NCBI GenBank assembly: GCA_009731375.1
Contig: BJOX01000077.1
Location: 245,066-297,447, forward strand
Source of the DNA: Paulinella micropora
Lineage: Eukaryota; Cercozoa; Imbricatea; Euglyphida
Direction of reading: 5' to 3'
DNA: 52,382 bases
Both the position numbers and the translations under genes were made by a program. Below the pieces are notes generated by a model. That model made no database searches. It saw only the letters and a list, made by a program, of their open reading frames with translations, and was not told the origin of the DNA. The stretch's first letter is position 1, and the number at the start of each line of letters is the position of its first letter. Positions 37,312 to 48,804 of the stretch are shown in pieces.

Positions 37312-38217
37312 CAGGAGGGGGAAGGAGAGAGGAAGGAGAAAACTGTGAAGTTTAACCCTAAAGTCACAGTGTTTTCTAATGCTATTGTGCAGACTGGGCC
37401 AACACTTCCTCTATGTGAGAGCAAAGATGTGGGTACACAGAGGCTGCAGCCCCAAGGTAGTCTCATACCCGTTCACACATCACGATTACCAATGATAACT
37501 GATGCAAATAGGAAGGCGAAACTAGCGATGGAGGCGAGGAGGCCAATGGCAGGCGTATCGCCTCGGCCAAGCAAACAATTACGAACAGACTCAATGTCAA
37601 CGATCGCGGCGGGCGGCGAGCAAAAAGACAATGTGTGTACTCAAGTGCCACAAGTCAATGTCACTGACATAGTAAACGCACCGATACCGCAGAATAATAA
37701 AAACGTTAGTGAGTGGAAACATGAGGAGAAGAAGGAGGTGATGAAAGACTTGGAGACAAGACTCCAAAATTTGGAACGCAAAGTTCTTGTTCTCGCAGCA
37801 AATATACACAGGCCCGATGCTTTGTGTTATACAGAACTTTATTGTGAAACTTTGAAAACTGTATTAAAAGTTGGTAATGATAAGATGGCGAATATTAATA
37901 TTGTCGGCCGGAAGTTCTTAAATCGATACCGGGATTGGGTGGACGTAAATATGAAAAAATCGACGGGCACTTTGAAGGGAGTGAGTAGCCGGACGGTCAT
38001 CACGGGCATCATCACACTGACCTTTAAATTAAAATCCGCACGAGTATACCGCATGGACCTTTATGTCGTCCCCGGTTACCACGGATCAATATTACTGTCG
38101 TATGACCAATTGGCTACGATGGGGGCTGTGATTGACTGCGCCGCACGGCGAGTGATATATGGAGTAAAAAGAGGAGAGGAGAGTGATATTGATCCCATTA
38201 ACGCCACTGACTCTTAA
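37312..38217 (+). pseudogene. pol: pol of element 3, N-terminal and protease part, ending in a premature stop
   Basis: Open in one frame from directly after TGA 37309-37311, as in element 2. It holds the leader with IPVH and the retropepsin-like domain, here Asn-Asp-Lys instead of Asn-Asp-Thr at the presumed active site, then ILLSYDQLATM. TAA at 38215-38217 interrupts the frame, and a second TAA lies at 38338-38340; the frame itself continues beyond both. The protease is therefore both cut short and mutated. Confidence 0.85.
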
Positions 38218-38349
38218 GATGCTTATGAGCTGAGTCTAGCAACGGATCACAAAAAGATAGCCATCGTACATGAGGCACTTGAGGTGTACGTTCACCCCCA
38301 TGTCATAAGACCGGACGAGCTGTCCTGGACCGACAATTAAGAATCCCAA

Positions 38350-41300
38350 GTGTGCACTGTCATAGTTCCGACATGCCATTCGGACAAAAAGTCTATTGAT
38401 GACTTAATTGAGAAGCGGAAGGAGGAGATAATATGTATCGCACAAAGAAGCCCGTCGTTGGCGAGATTCGCGGAAGGAGTAGGAACAGATGTCCACATAA
38501 CTAATGGATACTGTTTCCATGCGAAAGTAGGAGAAGAAAAAAGGGAGGCGTTTGTATCAAGGAGAACGGGGCGAATCCCGGATACTCCACCAGAAACTAT
38601 TAAAAGTTTTATTACTGATTTCTGGGGTGACGAGCCCACGTGGCCGCGTTCACTGTCTGAAGTGAAGAAATGCTTACGGACTTTATTCGAAAATAATAAG
38701 CCGTATACTATTATCCTGCCATATAATGAGAAGGCGATATGGGCGCAGGAAATAAGGGACCGGCTTATTGATCATCCTATACCGGTACCCTCTCGCAAGC
38801 AACAGCTAGTGGTGGCTTGTCGTTTGGGAACTCGTGAGCAGAGCAGTGCATACAAGCGGAAGCTCAGATACGCGAGACTTATTGACATGCTGGTGGAGCT
38901 CGGCAAAGATGATGAGCCTGACACGGTCACGTATGAAAAGACGGGCCTAGATAATGTCTCGGAAGAAGACTTAGGCTTGGAGGAGGACAGAGAACCCCTC
39001 AAGCAGACTAAGAAAATGTCTGATGAAGATTTCCAAGAGGCAGCGCGGAAAATCTTAGAAGAAGGAGTAGGCACGGAGAAGGAGAAGGAGCTTTTAAAAG
39101 CCAAATTGGAGGCGAACAAAGAATTTTTTGACCCTCCATATGCAGGTGGTGTCAAGCCTGAGGACTTCACAGCGGTTATTTACACAATACCAGGTGCGGA
39201 GCCGTCACCGGCACCACGAAGGGCCAACTTGAGTATACATGAGGCGAAGATAGCGGAGGAGCTAGCAAGACAGCTGCGCAATGAGGACTTTATTGAGAGA
39301 TCAACATCTCCAATAGTCTCACAGCCGAGAATAGTGCCGAAGCCAGGAGGAGAATGGCGCCTGACAGTTAACTATGCTCGTGTTAACAAGGTGCTGGAGG
39401 AAGAGAGAAATCCTCTCCCGACATTAGAAGAAGGAAGGAGAGTAGTGCGGAATGCGAAATTCTATTCGGTCATTGACCTTAAAAACGGCTTCTGGCAGAT
39501 ACCACTGGAAGAAAAGTCCAGATGGCTGACGGCGTTTGTGGTGGGTATGGAGATATACCAATGGAAAGTGTTTCCGATGGGCCTCAAGCAAGCCCCAGGA
39601 CTCTTTCAGAAGGCGATGCAGAAGATGCTAAGCAGTCAGTACGATGATCTGACAGACGGAGGATTTAATATGAGAAGGAGTGGACAGAAAGCGGGAGAAT
39701 ATGCATTTTGCTTTATCGATGACATTATCGTATACTCTAACACAATGGAGGAGCATATCGATCATCTGTCCGATATATTCAGGCGCATCGGAGCTTTTGG
39801 CCTGAAGTGCAATCTGAAGAAGTATCAACTTGCCAAGACGAGTGTGACATATTTAGGGTACGAGATCTCTCATAACCGAGTCTCGATATCTAAGGAGAAG
39901 AGGGAGGAGATTATGAATCGACCGATACCGAAGAGCCGCACTGAATTGCACTCATTCCTTGCGATGGCGCAATACTATAGCCAGTTCATACCCGATCGGG
40001 GTGCAACACGTGCTAAGTTGGAGAGAATGATTGATTTTGGAGACTTTGAGAAGTGGGATGAAGAGGCTTTGCAAGCGTTTCATACGCTCAAAGATCTTAT
40101 TTACAAAGACCCGAAGGATGGAGGACTGGTGTTAACGATGCCCGACTTTACGAAACAATTCGTAGTCGATACAGACGCATCTAAGTTTGCAATTGGGGCT
40201 GTATTACAGCAGGAAGATGAGGAGAAGAAATTACGCCCAATCATGTTTATTAGTAGAAAGTTGTGTGCGGCGGAAAGAAACTTGCACAAGGCAAAGAGAG
40301 GCGTTGGCGGTGGTACGGGCCCTCAAGAGGCTCAGAGAGTATTTGTGGGAGGACCTCAATTTATTGTTAGAACTGATCATCATAACCTGTTATGGTTGAT
40401 GAATCATGAACAGACGGGACGGCTAGCGCGGTGGCAAGCGTTCTTGTCTTGTTTCGATTTTACAATGGTCCATCTACCGGGGAAGCGAAATGTGGTCGCT
40501 GATAGCCTCTCTAGGCTAGAGTTTAACTCAGAAGTATCGGCGTTGGTGTCCACGGTGGAGATGGAAGACTTGTCCACTGACAAGATGTATGAGGTCAGCC
40601 ACATTGAGACGATGGGGATGGCGAGTGGAGTCCGATATGACCGCACGGGTCTACGGTACAGTCCACAAGGCCCGGATCACGGGATATGTTGTGAGCTACA
40701 TACCCAGGAGGACGCTGAGTGGTCCTATGAGGTAAATGAGAATGCGAAGGCGAACATGAAGGAAGAAGAGGAGACGCAGGAAGTTTATGCGGAGCCTCCT
40801 CAAGAGCGGAGAAGTGACCTAGACGATGACCCGGAAAGAATCGGGGTAAGGCTAGAAGATGGTACTATCCATATAGCCTCGCCTACCGCATGGAGGCAAC
40901 AACAGGCTCAAGATCCGGAGTTTAAGGAACTCATACAGAACCCCGATGAGCTACGGATGACGAAAGCGATCAAAGATCAAATGAAGGAGATAGGATGGAG
41001 AGATGGTCTACTGTGGTACAAGGGCCTTCACGGTCGCTATGCGTCACAGCCGGACAAATGGACCCTTTGGGTACCGGAGAGTCTGAGACGATTTATATTT
41101 GTCGCAGCCCACAATTGCCCACTTTTGGCGCATCCGGGTCGACAACGAACTCATATGTTCGTAGCGAGGCGATTCTGGTGGAAGAAGATGAAGGAGGAGA
41201 TAGATCAGGCGGTGGATGCATGCATCCCGTGCAAGATAAACAAAACACCACTGAAGGCACAGCTTGGCGTGATTGGCGAATTTCCTCTTCATGCGGGGAT

Positions 41301-43038
41301 GTTTGAGTTTATACACATTGATCGTGTGGGACCTTTCCCAGAATCGAAGGAAGGTTACAAATACCTCCTTACGGCTATTGACAGAGCCACCAATTATGTG
41401 TGGATCATCCCTGTCAAAGATGTTACCGGCAAGACGACGGCCGAGGCGCTGATCGATAGGATCATCTCACAGATCGGAGTACCAAGAAAGATATGTTCTG
41501 ATCGAGGCTCGGACTTTAATAACGAGGTCATCGACAAACTATCTAAGTATTACGGGATGAAATGGCAATATGTTACTGCCTATAACCCGCGAGCAAATGG
41601 GAAAATCGAGCGGGTACACAGACCCCTCAAAGCCTCGCTAAAGATGTATTGCACGAAGAAGGAGAATCAAAGAGCATGGGTCGAGGCAGCACCATCATTT
41701 GCGTTTGCAATGAACTGTCTACCCTCTACGGCGTTAGGAGGCTCGAAGAGCTCAATCTCGCCATATCAGTTAGTATATGGGCGTGAGCCTGATATCCCGA
41801 CTTCGCTCCTTCACCCAAAAGACACTTGGGCGGATGCGGATGAGTTGTTTGGGATGAGACTTAGAGTGAAGATGGAGGCGGAACAAATAGTCAGGGCGCA
41901 TAGAGAGGCGGAGCGCCGAAAGACTGATGCTGAAGGGGTGCGACAAGCGCACTTGGATCAGATCAAGTTCCAGGTCGGGGATATTGTACTATTGTACCAT
42001 CCTCAAGTCCCGAAGGGAGTCAGCTCTAAGCTGTTCACTCACTGGAAAGGACCTTATCAGATTATGGAACAGACGGGACCTCTGAATTACAAGATCAGGG
42101 GTAGAGGGAAGGTGCAAATTGTGAATGTAAGAAGGCTGATTAAGTATGATCCCTTCTTACTGGAAGATGAATCCGTTGAGGAGGCGTTAAAACGGATGAA
42201 GGATGATTTCAAAGAGGTGCCGCCCATCCACAAGGAGGCTGGCATAGACCAAGACGATGCTTATCGGGCACCGATAGCTGAGAAGGAGGAGAGTGAGGTG
42301 GACAGCAAGGAGAAGACTGACCGCATAAGCGCGGTGGGGACTCAGTCTGAGTCTCCGCGAGAGCATAGCGGAAAAAAGGAGAAGATCACAGAGGCGCAGC
42401 TAAGGAGAGCGCGGAATGATCTTATCAACGACCAACCGTGGAAGGCGATGAGGTCGATGAGATCAAAGGATGTCCACCAGGAGGAGGAGGGGACGGACAC
42501 TGACCCAAACGCGGGCAATGTTGAGATTGTCCATGAGCGATGGAAGGAAGGCGATGCGATAGCAACCATCGCATGGGTGAAAAATGTTTTCTATCTGATG
42601 AGACCAGCTCAACAACATGTCGCTGATGACATTTTCTCAGACTTATACTTGATGCGGGTCGTGGCCGTCCCACGACAGATGCGTGTCACACGGACACTCA
42701 AAATATCATCAGCCGCAAAGATAGTACAACCGATACTCCAGTTCTGGAGAAGTATGGACCCGGTTGAGGATCCAAAGGCAAGACATTATCTGCCAGTATA
42801 TAAAGACGCAAAAAGTCTCGAGACATGGGATGATACAATTACTCCCAGAGACAAGGATTACACTGCGTGGACCATTCAGACACTGCCAAGAGGAGTGCTT
42901 GATGTCCCTTTTGAATTATCGTTGGGCGGAATCCCTAATAAGATCTGGGACATTCTCGAACAGTCAAAGTTCGATCTGACTTTTGTTGGTGGTCCTCCAC
43001 CAGGCAAAAAAATCCGCGCCAGACGACGAAGGCAGTGA
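38350..43038 (+). CDS. pol: pol of element 3, RT-RNase H-integrase ORF (defective)
   Basis: A 1562-residue ORF collinear with element 2. RT has FIDD in place of YIDD. Integrase keeps the HHCC finger, the DD35E residues and GPY/F. About 26 residues before RT (the segment around LIPQAFTCFDGF in the other copies) are deleted near 38868. In RNase H a short stretch (about 40282-40350) is read off-frame between two compensating indels, so the conserved Glu of REALAVV is lost. The C-terminal domain is complete. A short in-frame loss lies near 40938. The long ORF could give the impression of an active gene, but RNase H is dead and the protease is missing. Confidence 0.88.
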   Translation: MCTVIVPTCHSDKKSIDDLIEKRKEEIICIAQRSPSLARFAEGVGTDVHITNGYCFHAKVGEEKREAFVSRRTGRIPDTPPETIKSFITDFWGDEPTWPRSLSEVKKCLRTLFENNKPYTIILPYNEKAIWAQEIRDRLIDHPIPVPSRKQQLVVACRLGTREQSSAYKRKLRYARLIDMLVELGKDDEPDTVTYEKTGLDNVSEEDLGLEEDREPLKQTKKMSDEDFQEAARKILEEGVGTEKEKELLKAKLEANKEFFDPPYAGGVKPEDFTAVIYTIPGAEPSPAPRRANLSIHEAKIAEELARQLRNEDFIERSTSPIVSQPRIVPKPGGEWRLTVNYARVNKVLEEERNPLPTLEEGRRVVRNAKFYSVIDLKNGFWQIPLEEKSRWLTAFVVGMEIYQWKVFPMGLKQAPGLFQKAMQKMLSSQYDDLTDGGFNMRRSGQKAGEYAFCFIDDIIVYSNTMEEHIDHLSDIFRRIGAFGLKCNLKKYQLAKTSVTYLGYEISHNRVSISKEKREEIMNRPIPKSRTELHSFLAMAQYYSQFIPDRGATRAKLERMIDFGDFEKWDEEALQAFHTLKDLIYKDPKDGGLVLTMPDFTKQFVVDTDASKFAIGAVLQQEDEEKKLRPIMFISRKLCAAERNLHKAKRGVGGGTGPQEAQRVFVGGPQFIVRTDHHNLLWLMNHEQTGRLARWQAFLSCFDFTMVHLPGKRNVVADSLSRLEFNSEVSALVSTVEMEDLSTDKMYEVSHIETMGMASGVRYDRTGLRYSPQGPDHGICCELHTQEDAEWSYEVNENAKANMKEEEETQEVYAEPPQERRSDLDDDPERIGVRLEDGTIHIASPTAWRQQQAQDPEFKELIQNPDELRMTKAIKDQMKEIGWRDGLLWYKGLHGRYASQPDKWTLWVPESLRRFIFVAAHNCPLLAHPGRQRTHMFVARRFWWKKMKEEIDQAVDACIPCKINKTPLKAQLGVIGEFPLHAGMFEFIHIDRVGPFPESKEGYKYLLTAIDRATNYVWIIPVKDVTGKTTAEALIDRIISQIGVPRKICSDRGSDFNNEVIDKLSKYYGMKWQYVTAYNPRANGKIERVHRPLKASLKMYCTKKENQRAWVEAAPSFAFAMNCLPSTALGGSKSSISPYQLVYGREPDIPTSLLHPKDTWADADELFGMRLRVKMEAEQIVRAHREAERRKTDAEGVRQAHLDQIKFQVGDIVLLYHPQVPKGVSSKLFTHWKGPYQIMEQTGPLNYKIRGRGKVQIVNVRRLIKYDPFLLEDESVEEALKRMKDDFKEVPPIHKEAGIDQDDAYRAPIAEKEESEVDSKEKTDRISAVGTQSESPREHSGKKEKITEAQLRRARNDLINDQPWKAMRSMRSKDVHQEEEGTDTDPNAGNVEIVHERWKEGDAIATIAWVKNVFYLMRPAQQHVADDIFSDLYLMRVVAVPRQMRVTRTLKISSAAKIVQPILQFWRSMDPVEDPKARHYLPVYKDAKSLETWDDTITPRDKDYTAWTIQTLPRGVLDVPFELSLGGIPNKIWDILEQSKFDLTFVGGPPPGKKIRARRRRQ

Positions 43039-43866
43039 CAAAGAAACTATTGTTCTTTATGCGTCTCAAATAAACTGATTGATTGCCCACGGCGTATCAT
43101 GATTTGATCATGCGTCATCAGTTATCAATATGAATATTAAAAAGACTCAGTGATATAACTTGGCATTCGATCGCAACATACGAGTGCGAAAGGTCGATCG
43201 ACGATGATACTACACCGTATACGGGGATCGCTAGTGTATTGAGCGATGGTGTTCCCGGGTATGACCCTTTCCAAGTCCTGGGATGATGTTCTCGAAAATG
43301 AAATGTTCTCTGAAACTTTCATTAAATTATTTTTTACGATAGATTATATACTGTCGTACCTGAGCACGGTCAATCTCTACTTGTGTCGGTATATCGCAGG
43401 GTCGGGTACATACACCTCGACTTCGGATATAGCTATTAGGACTGGCCCCCTAATACTATATCATAGGATATCCGCCTTATACAAGGGTATGTCATTAAAA
43501 AAGACAATGTACTTACGATCTCCCTGTGAATAATAATAATAATAATGATAATGATAAGAAGAAGAAGGAGATCAAAGGGGGAATCGTACTACAGCACCAC
43601 GTTGCTTGTATTTTTTTATTAATTGTACGTTTGTTCTTGACATACTGCAAAAAAAAAAAATTGAGGGGAAGGAGTTCAAAATTTACAAGAAAGGCTAGAG
43701 AATCCGCTTTGACGTGCCGTATGAGGATATATTTATCGTCTTTTAGCGTCTATCCGTGGGTCGATGCGCTGTGTGGCATGACTCCATAGCGCATACTATT
43801 TGCAGAAAGAAATCAGAAGGTGTATGACGAAAATGCTATTTCCGTCATAAAATCGGGAGGGGGTAC

Positions 43867-44104
43867 TGTAGGCATCAGCCCCGGATAGCCGGTAAAAAGT
43901 ACCTTTTCCTGGTGACAGGTGCACCAGCTTGTTTTTCAGTATTATTTGTCCGGATTGGACCTGATGCCATTTTATTCCTGGTCTGTTGCAGTTTTCCTGT
44001 TTGGCTTCACTGAGCTAATACAACGAGACATCATTCTCATTCTTGAGGACTGTGTTTGGTTGTATTACCTACTTTTTTTTCGAGCTATCGTTGGGGGCAT
44101 TACA
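43867..44104 (+). repeat. Forward 3' LTR of element 3 (238 bp)
   Basis: TGTAGGCATC...GGCATTACA, immediately after the polypurine tract plus TAC, exactly as in element 1. TGTA...TACA ends are perfect inverted tetranucleotides. Confidence 0.92.
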
Positions 44105-44464
44105 AGTGTTGTGCTCCTGTCCCTATGCTTGTTTATGTTTTGTGTGTGATTCTTCACTCTTCTGTCCACCTCCTTCTTCTTGGGTCTCTGTGTGAGAACA
44201 GCAAGAACGACAGAGAGTTTGTCTCTGATGTCTCCTTGTGAGCACACCGATATCAGTGGATTGGGCTAGAGGGTACGAGACACCTACTTGAGGCCAATCA
44301 AATTATTTGTTTTGTAAAAGAGCTATGAGGGTTCTGTGTTGGAGTATTTGTCACAAGTTTTCGTCTGACGTCCCATTGCACGGTGAGACAGGTCAGTGAA
44401 AATTTGTTCTGGATGCCCGTGTGGCAATGCAGAAAGAAATCACCATAGTGATGTGGACTCCAAA
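44105..44464 (+). repeat. Right copy of the ~350-bp core
   Basis: AGTGTTGTGCTCCTG...TGTGGACTCCAAA, lying between a forward and an inverted LTR. It matches 33498-33838 with small indels (for example extra bases near 44258 and 44351). Confidence 0.85.
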
Positions 44465-44737
44465 TGTAATGCCCCCAACGATAGCTCAATAAAAAGTCTG
44501 TAATACAACCAAACACAGTCCTCAAGAATGAGAATGATACAACCAAACACAGTCCTCAAGAATGAGAATGATGTCTCGTTGTATTAGCTCAGTGAAGCCG
44601 AAAAGGAAAACGGCAACAGACCAGGAATAAAATTGCATCAGGTCCAATCCGGACAAATAATACTGAAAAACAGGCTGGTGCACCTGTCACCAGGAAAAGA
44701 GTACTTTTTACCGGCTATCCGGGGGGTGATGCCTACA
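44465..44737 (-). repeat. Inverted LTR at the right end (273 bp, with internal duplication)
   Basis: TGTAATGCCC...GATGCCTACA on the plus strand, the same as 33839-34075 apart from a 35-36 bp tandem duplication (ATACAACCAAACACAGTCC unit, about 44501-44570). Confidence 0.9.
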
Positions 44738-44802
44738 CTTATTCCTACAAGTGGCAAGTATTGTATTAATATTATGAAAGTTTTGAAAAAATGTTTGCGT
44801 AA

Positions 44803-44995
44803 AAGAAGAAGAAGAAGAAGAAGAAGACTCTCAAGAAGAAGAAGAAGAAGAAGAAGATGAAGAAGAAGAAGAAGAAGAAGAAGAAGAAGAAGAAGAAGAA
44901 GAAGAAGAAGAAGAAGAAGAAGAAGAAGCAGAAGAAGCAGAAGCAGAAGAAGAAGAAGACTCTTGAAGAAGAAGAAGAAGAAAAAGAAGAATAAT
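44803..44995 (+). repeat. (GAA)n microsatellite
   Basis: About 62 GAA units with two copies of the interruption GACTCT(C/T)(A/G)AAGAAG and GCA variants. Confidence 0.95.
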
Positions 44996-46360
44996 AATAA
45001 TTTTTTTTGCCATGAACACAGTCAACTGAGGTGACTATACAGAGTCAAAACGAAGGATCCAATCATCATGATGTGAAGATTTTAATTTCTACCGGTATCA
45101 TTGATATAACCGTCCATTTTATTTTCGTTTTCATGAAGCAGATGATCAAAACTGAGTGCCCTGCACTAGCGGCAAGTGTGGAAAATCGATTCGGCCAGTC
45201 GAAACTGTACAGAAAATTGCCTATGTGTATAAACAGAATTTTCCCCTGTCTGTACCTGGAACCTGATTCTTCTTAAGTCACGGAGTCATCCAGTTTGAAA
45301 GCTTAGGCCAAGAGTTTTCCAAAATGTTGTGCTAAGCTTAATCATGGTCATGCTGATATCTCCAGGATTGCTCAAGAAAACATCACTTAGAAGTTGCGTG
45401 CTGCAGTGCAACCGCTTGAAAATTACCGATGCTTCTGAACACATCGTTTTCTAGGCCGAGGCTTTCAAACCACTTATAAAGTCAAACATATTAAGACGGG
45501 AGGCGAAAATGCGGTAAGCTTCCGGGAAATCACCGCAAATAACGCGTTAGTTTTGCTGCTTTTGCCTCCTATCTTATTTGTCTATGTTGTCTCTAAGAGG
45601 CTCATGCTGAGGGTCTGAGGACTTCACTCGGAGTTTTCCGATGAAGATTGGAAAATGGCCTGGTCAGGAAAAGCTGCGGGAAAAAGATCGGCCCTCTAAG
45701 TCAAGTAGTGAAGGCAGGTCGTGCCTGTAGTGTCTCAGCAGTGGAAAACTCCATTGGTTTTCATCGCTCAAGCTGAAATAAACCAATGATTCCTCCTCTC
45801 CTCAAACCCCTCAAGCATTCCTTGACTCCAACTTGACATAAAGAGGGTTGGGGTCTTTTCCTCCATCAGTTTCGCTATGGGTAGCGCTGGCCCAACTGTG
45901 AATTATCTCAAGGGGAAGTTTACGCGGGAGGTAGGAAATGCCCTGAGGGAGTTTCAGAGGGCGGTTGGAAATTGCCTTCTTGAGGCTCAGCTGCGAACGA
46001 GGCTGCCGGGTTTTTGGAAAACAGGCGCGCTGGCTGACCCTCGCGACTCGAGGCCTGCGCAACATGTACGTATTCATACATGCATGCAAGTATGAATGTA
46101 AATATTTATGTACGGACGTGCGTATTTACGAATGAACGCATGTACATGTGTATGTATAGTGAAGGAAACCCTTTTTCGTTGCTCGTTATCTTGTACTAAG
46201 TTCAAGGAGAGTGGAGAGTGAGCAAGTGAGTGAAATTTTTTTTAGGTCTATGTTGGTGCTTGCAGGTATAGCAGACCGGTCGGTCCATAAGCACACCGTT
46301 GAAGTTAGAAGCGCTATCGGTATCGTTATCTGAAAATTGGCGATGCTGGACAACGCGACG
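44996..46360. other. Region without a supportable gene
   Basis: Ordinary composition but no long ORF with recognisable domains on either strand. Short ORFs at 45031-45276 (+) and 45877-46095 (+) have no motif I know. Confidence 0.5.
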
Positions 46361-46364
46361 AGCC

Positions 46365-46965
46365 TGTATGTATGTATGTATGTATGTACGTTATGTATGT
46401 ATGTTATGTATGTATGTATGTATGTATGTATGTATGCATGTATGTATGTGTGTGTGTATGTGTATGTGTTTGTGTGTATGTGTGTATGCATGTATGTTAT
46501 GTATGTTATGTATGTTATGCATGTTATGTATGTTATGTATGTTATGTATGTTATGTATGTTATGTATGTATGTCTGTATGCACGTATGTACGATTGTGTA
46601 TGTACGTATGTACGTACGTACGTACGTACGTACGTACGTATGTATGTATGTATGCATGTTTGTATGCATGCATGTATGTATGTATGTATGTGTATGTATG
46701 TATGTATGTATGCATGTATGTACATATGTATGTGTATGTATGTATGTATGTATGCATGTGTATGTATGCATGTATGTATGTATGTATGTATGTATGTAGG
46801 TAGGTAGGTCGGTAGGTAGGTAGGTAGGTAGGTAGGTAGGGTAGGTAGGGTAGGTAGGGTAGTTAGGTAGTTAGGTAGGTAGGTAGGTAGGTAGGTACGT
46901 AGGTAGGTAGGTAGGTAGGTAGGTAGGTATAGGTAGGTAGGTAGGTAGGTAGGTAGGTACTCCCC
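46365..46965 (+). repeat. (GTAT)n passing into (GTAG)n
   Basis: GTAT/ATGT units with GTTAT (46490-46565) and ACGT (46605-46640) subarrays to about 46797, then GTAG units to 46960. Confidence 0.95.
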
Positions 46966-47255
46966 ACAAGGAGGACTTCAGTTCCATGTATTCGAAAAAA
47001 AACACGAAAAGATAAATATAGAGAATATCTATGTGGCATAACATTGATATATTATATGAAGCATGGGACCTTCCTCCTTCGACAGATAAACACGCAGATT
47101 AGAACCGCCACCTTACAAAAGAAAAAGGAACGGTGACCTTCGAGAAGCTTACGACATAGAAGCCATATTAAATTTCAAACATAAGCAAACTTTCCCCTAA
47201 ACGCAATATAAAGTCCCGACATCCACTTCAGGGAATCGCTCCGCTCCCATCGATT

Positions 47256-48105
47256 TTAATCTCGTACTCCTATCCTCGCGTCGAACATGTTGTGAAATTG
47301 TGAAATGTCTTCAAATACCAACACGCCGATAACCACCACGGCGATGATCCATGCTTTGTTCTTCCCCAAAGTTACGTCAACTCCTTTTTTTGTTGTCGCG
47401 AGCATGGACGGGCATTGGTTGGGACTTTGGTAATACCTGCAGAGGTTTCGTCGAAAAGAAAAGTTGACACAGCCCTAACTTAGCACAAGAAGCAGACTTA
47501 CTGGGCTGGGAGAAGGCATTCTCCGCAATATGGAGAAGTCGATGCATCCCCATCGGCACCGTCGAACTTACCTACATTGATAAAATGCAACACATCAAGT
47601 TACACTTAAAGTATTTGTTCAACTTACATCCTGCGTGCTGATGGTTTCCACCGCTGCACCAACCACATCCCTTGGTATTGGTACATTCGACACATTCGCT
47701 GATGCCTTCGCAATTCACCCCGATTTCCAAACAGTTCAAGTACTGGTTCGATTTGGTGACAATTTTACCAACTCTGCAGGTAGTGCTCAGAATAGGGCAA
47801 GCCTTCGCGTACGAGGGATTGAAAATGTAGTCGTCCCTGAAGGAGACGCAGATATCACAGTTCTCAATCTGCGAGCAAAGTTCGTAGTCAGCCAGCTCCG
47901 CATCAGTGATTGAGACGAGCACTTGAGTCCCATAGATGAGCTGTAAGGAGGCTCTGGTCTCACACGAGTCCAATTTCATGGCAAAACACAAAATATCAAC
48001 GTCAGGGATCCCCAAATCGATGCACTGGGTCTGAACATCGAAAGACAAACCTTTATCTGCCAACGCAGTCAGAGCGAGGGCTCCGAAAAGAACTAGAAGA
48101 GACAT
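47256..48105 (-). CDS. Small secreted/type I membrane protein with PSI domain, three exons
   Basis: Exons 48105-47628, 47571-47502 and 47436-47256; introns of 56 and 65 nt, both GTAAGT...AG. Joined in frame they give 242 residues. Residues 1-16 form a signal peptide (hydrophobic LLVLFGALALTALA, cleavage before Asp17). Residues 17-130 are Cys-rich with no known domain. Residues about 132-191 match a PSI (plexin-semaphorin-integrin) domain: CEGISECVEC...GCGWC, then Cys160, Cys175, Cys178 and Cys191. Residues 211-224 (AWIIAVVVIGVLVF) form a short transmembrane helix with Lys before and an 18-residue tail after. Unspliced, the ORF would stop inside the PSI domain and lose the helix, which supports the splicing. 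PSI domains are disulfide-rich extracellular modules. A receptor or surface role is inferred, not shown. Confidence 0.88.
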
Positions 48106-48285
48106 GTTCTATTTTTGTGGCTACAAGTCCCTCTCACAGAACAAATTATTTTCAGCCCAATCCCAAACCGGCCCGGCTAAATGCCAGTCGCAAAAAACCT
48201 CGGAAAACCCGATCATTGTCTCAACCACGCTCCATTTTCTGTAGGAGTTCGTAGATTTCTACATCAACCATCATCCACCACCACC

Positions 48286-48290
48286 ATCGT

Positions 48291-48345
<55 letters not shown>

Positions 48346-48358
48346 GTCATCATCATCG

Positions 48359-48406
<48 letters not shown>

Positions 48407-48755
48407 CCATCACCATCACCATCACCATCACCATCACCATCACCATCACCATCACCATCACCATCACCATCACCATCACCATCACCATCACCATCATCAT
48501 CACCATCACCATCACCATCACCATCACCACCACCACCATCACCACCATCATCATCATCATCATTATCATCATCATCATCATCATCATCATCAATCAATCA
48601 TCATCACCATCACCACCACCACCACCACCATCATCATCATCATTATCATCATCATCATCATCATCATCATCGTCATCATCGTCATCATCGTCATCATCAT
48701 CATCATCTTCATCATCATCGTCATATAATCATCATCATCATCATCATCATCATCG

Positions 48756-48804
<49 letters not shown>

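Larger units (their letters stand above)
34076..43866 (+). mobile_element. Ty3/Gypsy-type element 3, internal region (degenerate)
   Basis: Complete internal region: 5' UTR (34076-34539), gag remnants, pol, 3' UTR (43039-43853) and polypurine tract GGGAGGGGG (43855-43863) before the 3' LTR. It is very similar to element 2. It is flanked on the left by an inverted LTR and on the right by a forward LTR, core and inverted LTR. Stops and frameshifts in gag and pol make it non-autonomous. Confidence 0.9.

Noticed and set aside
44738-44800. Similarity to 7545-7600 (GTGGCAAGTATT and GTTTGCGT in the same order)
   Set aside because: Short and patchy; could reflect an old shared repeat but too weak to claim.
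45877-46095. 72-codon ORF in ordinary DNA
   Set aside because: Overlapped by an equally open antisense frame and without any motif.
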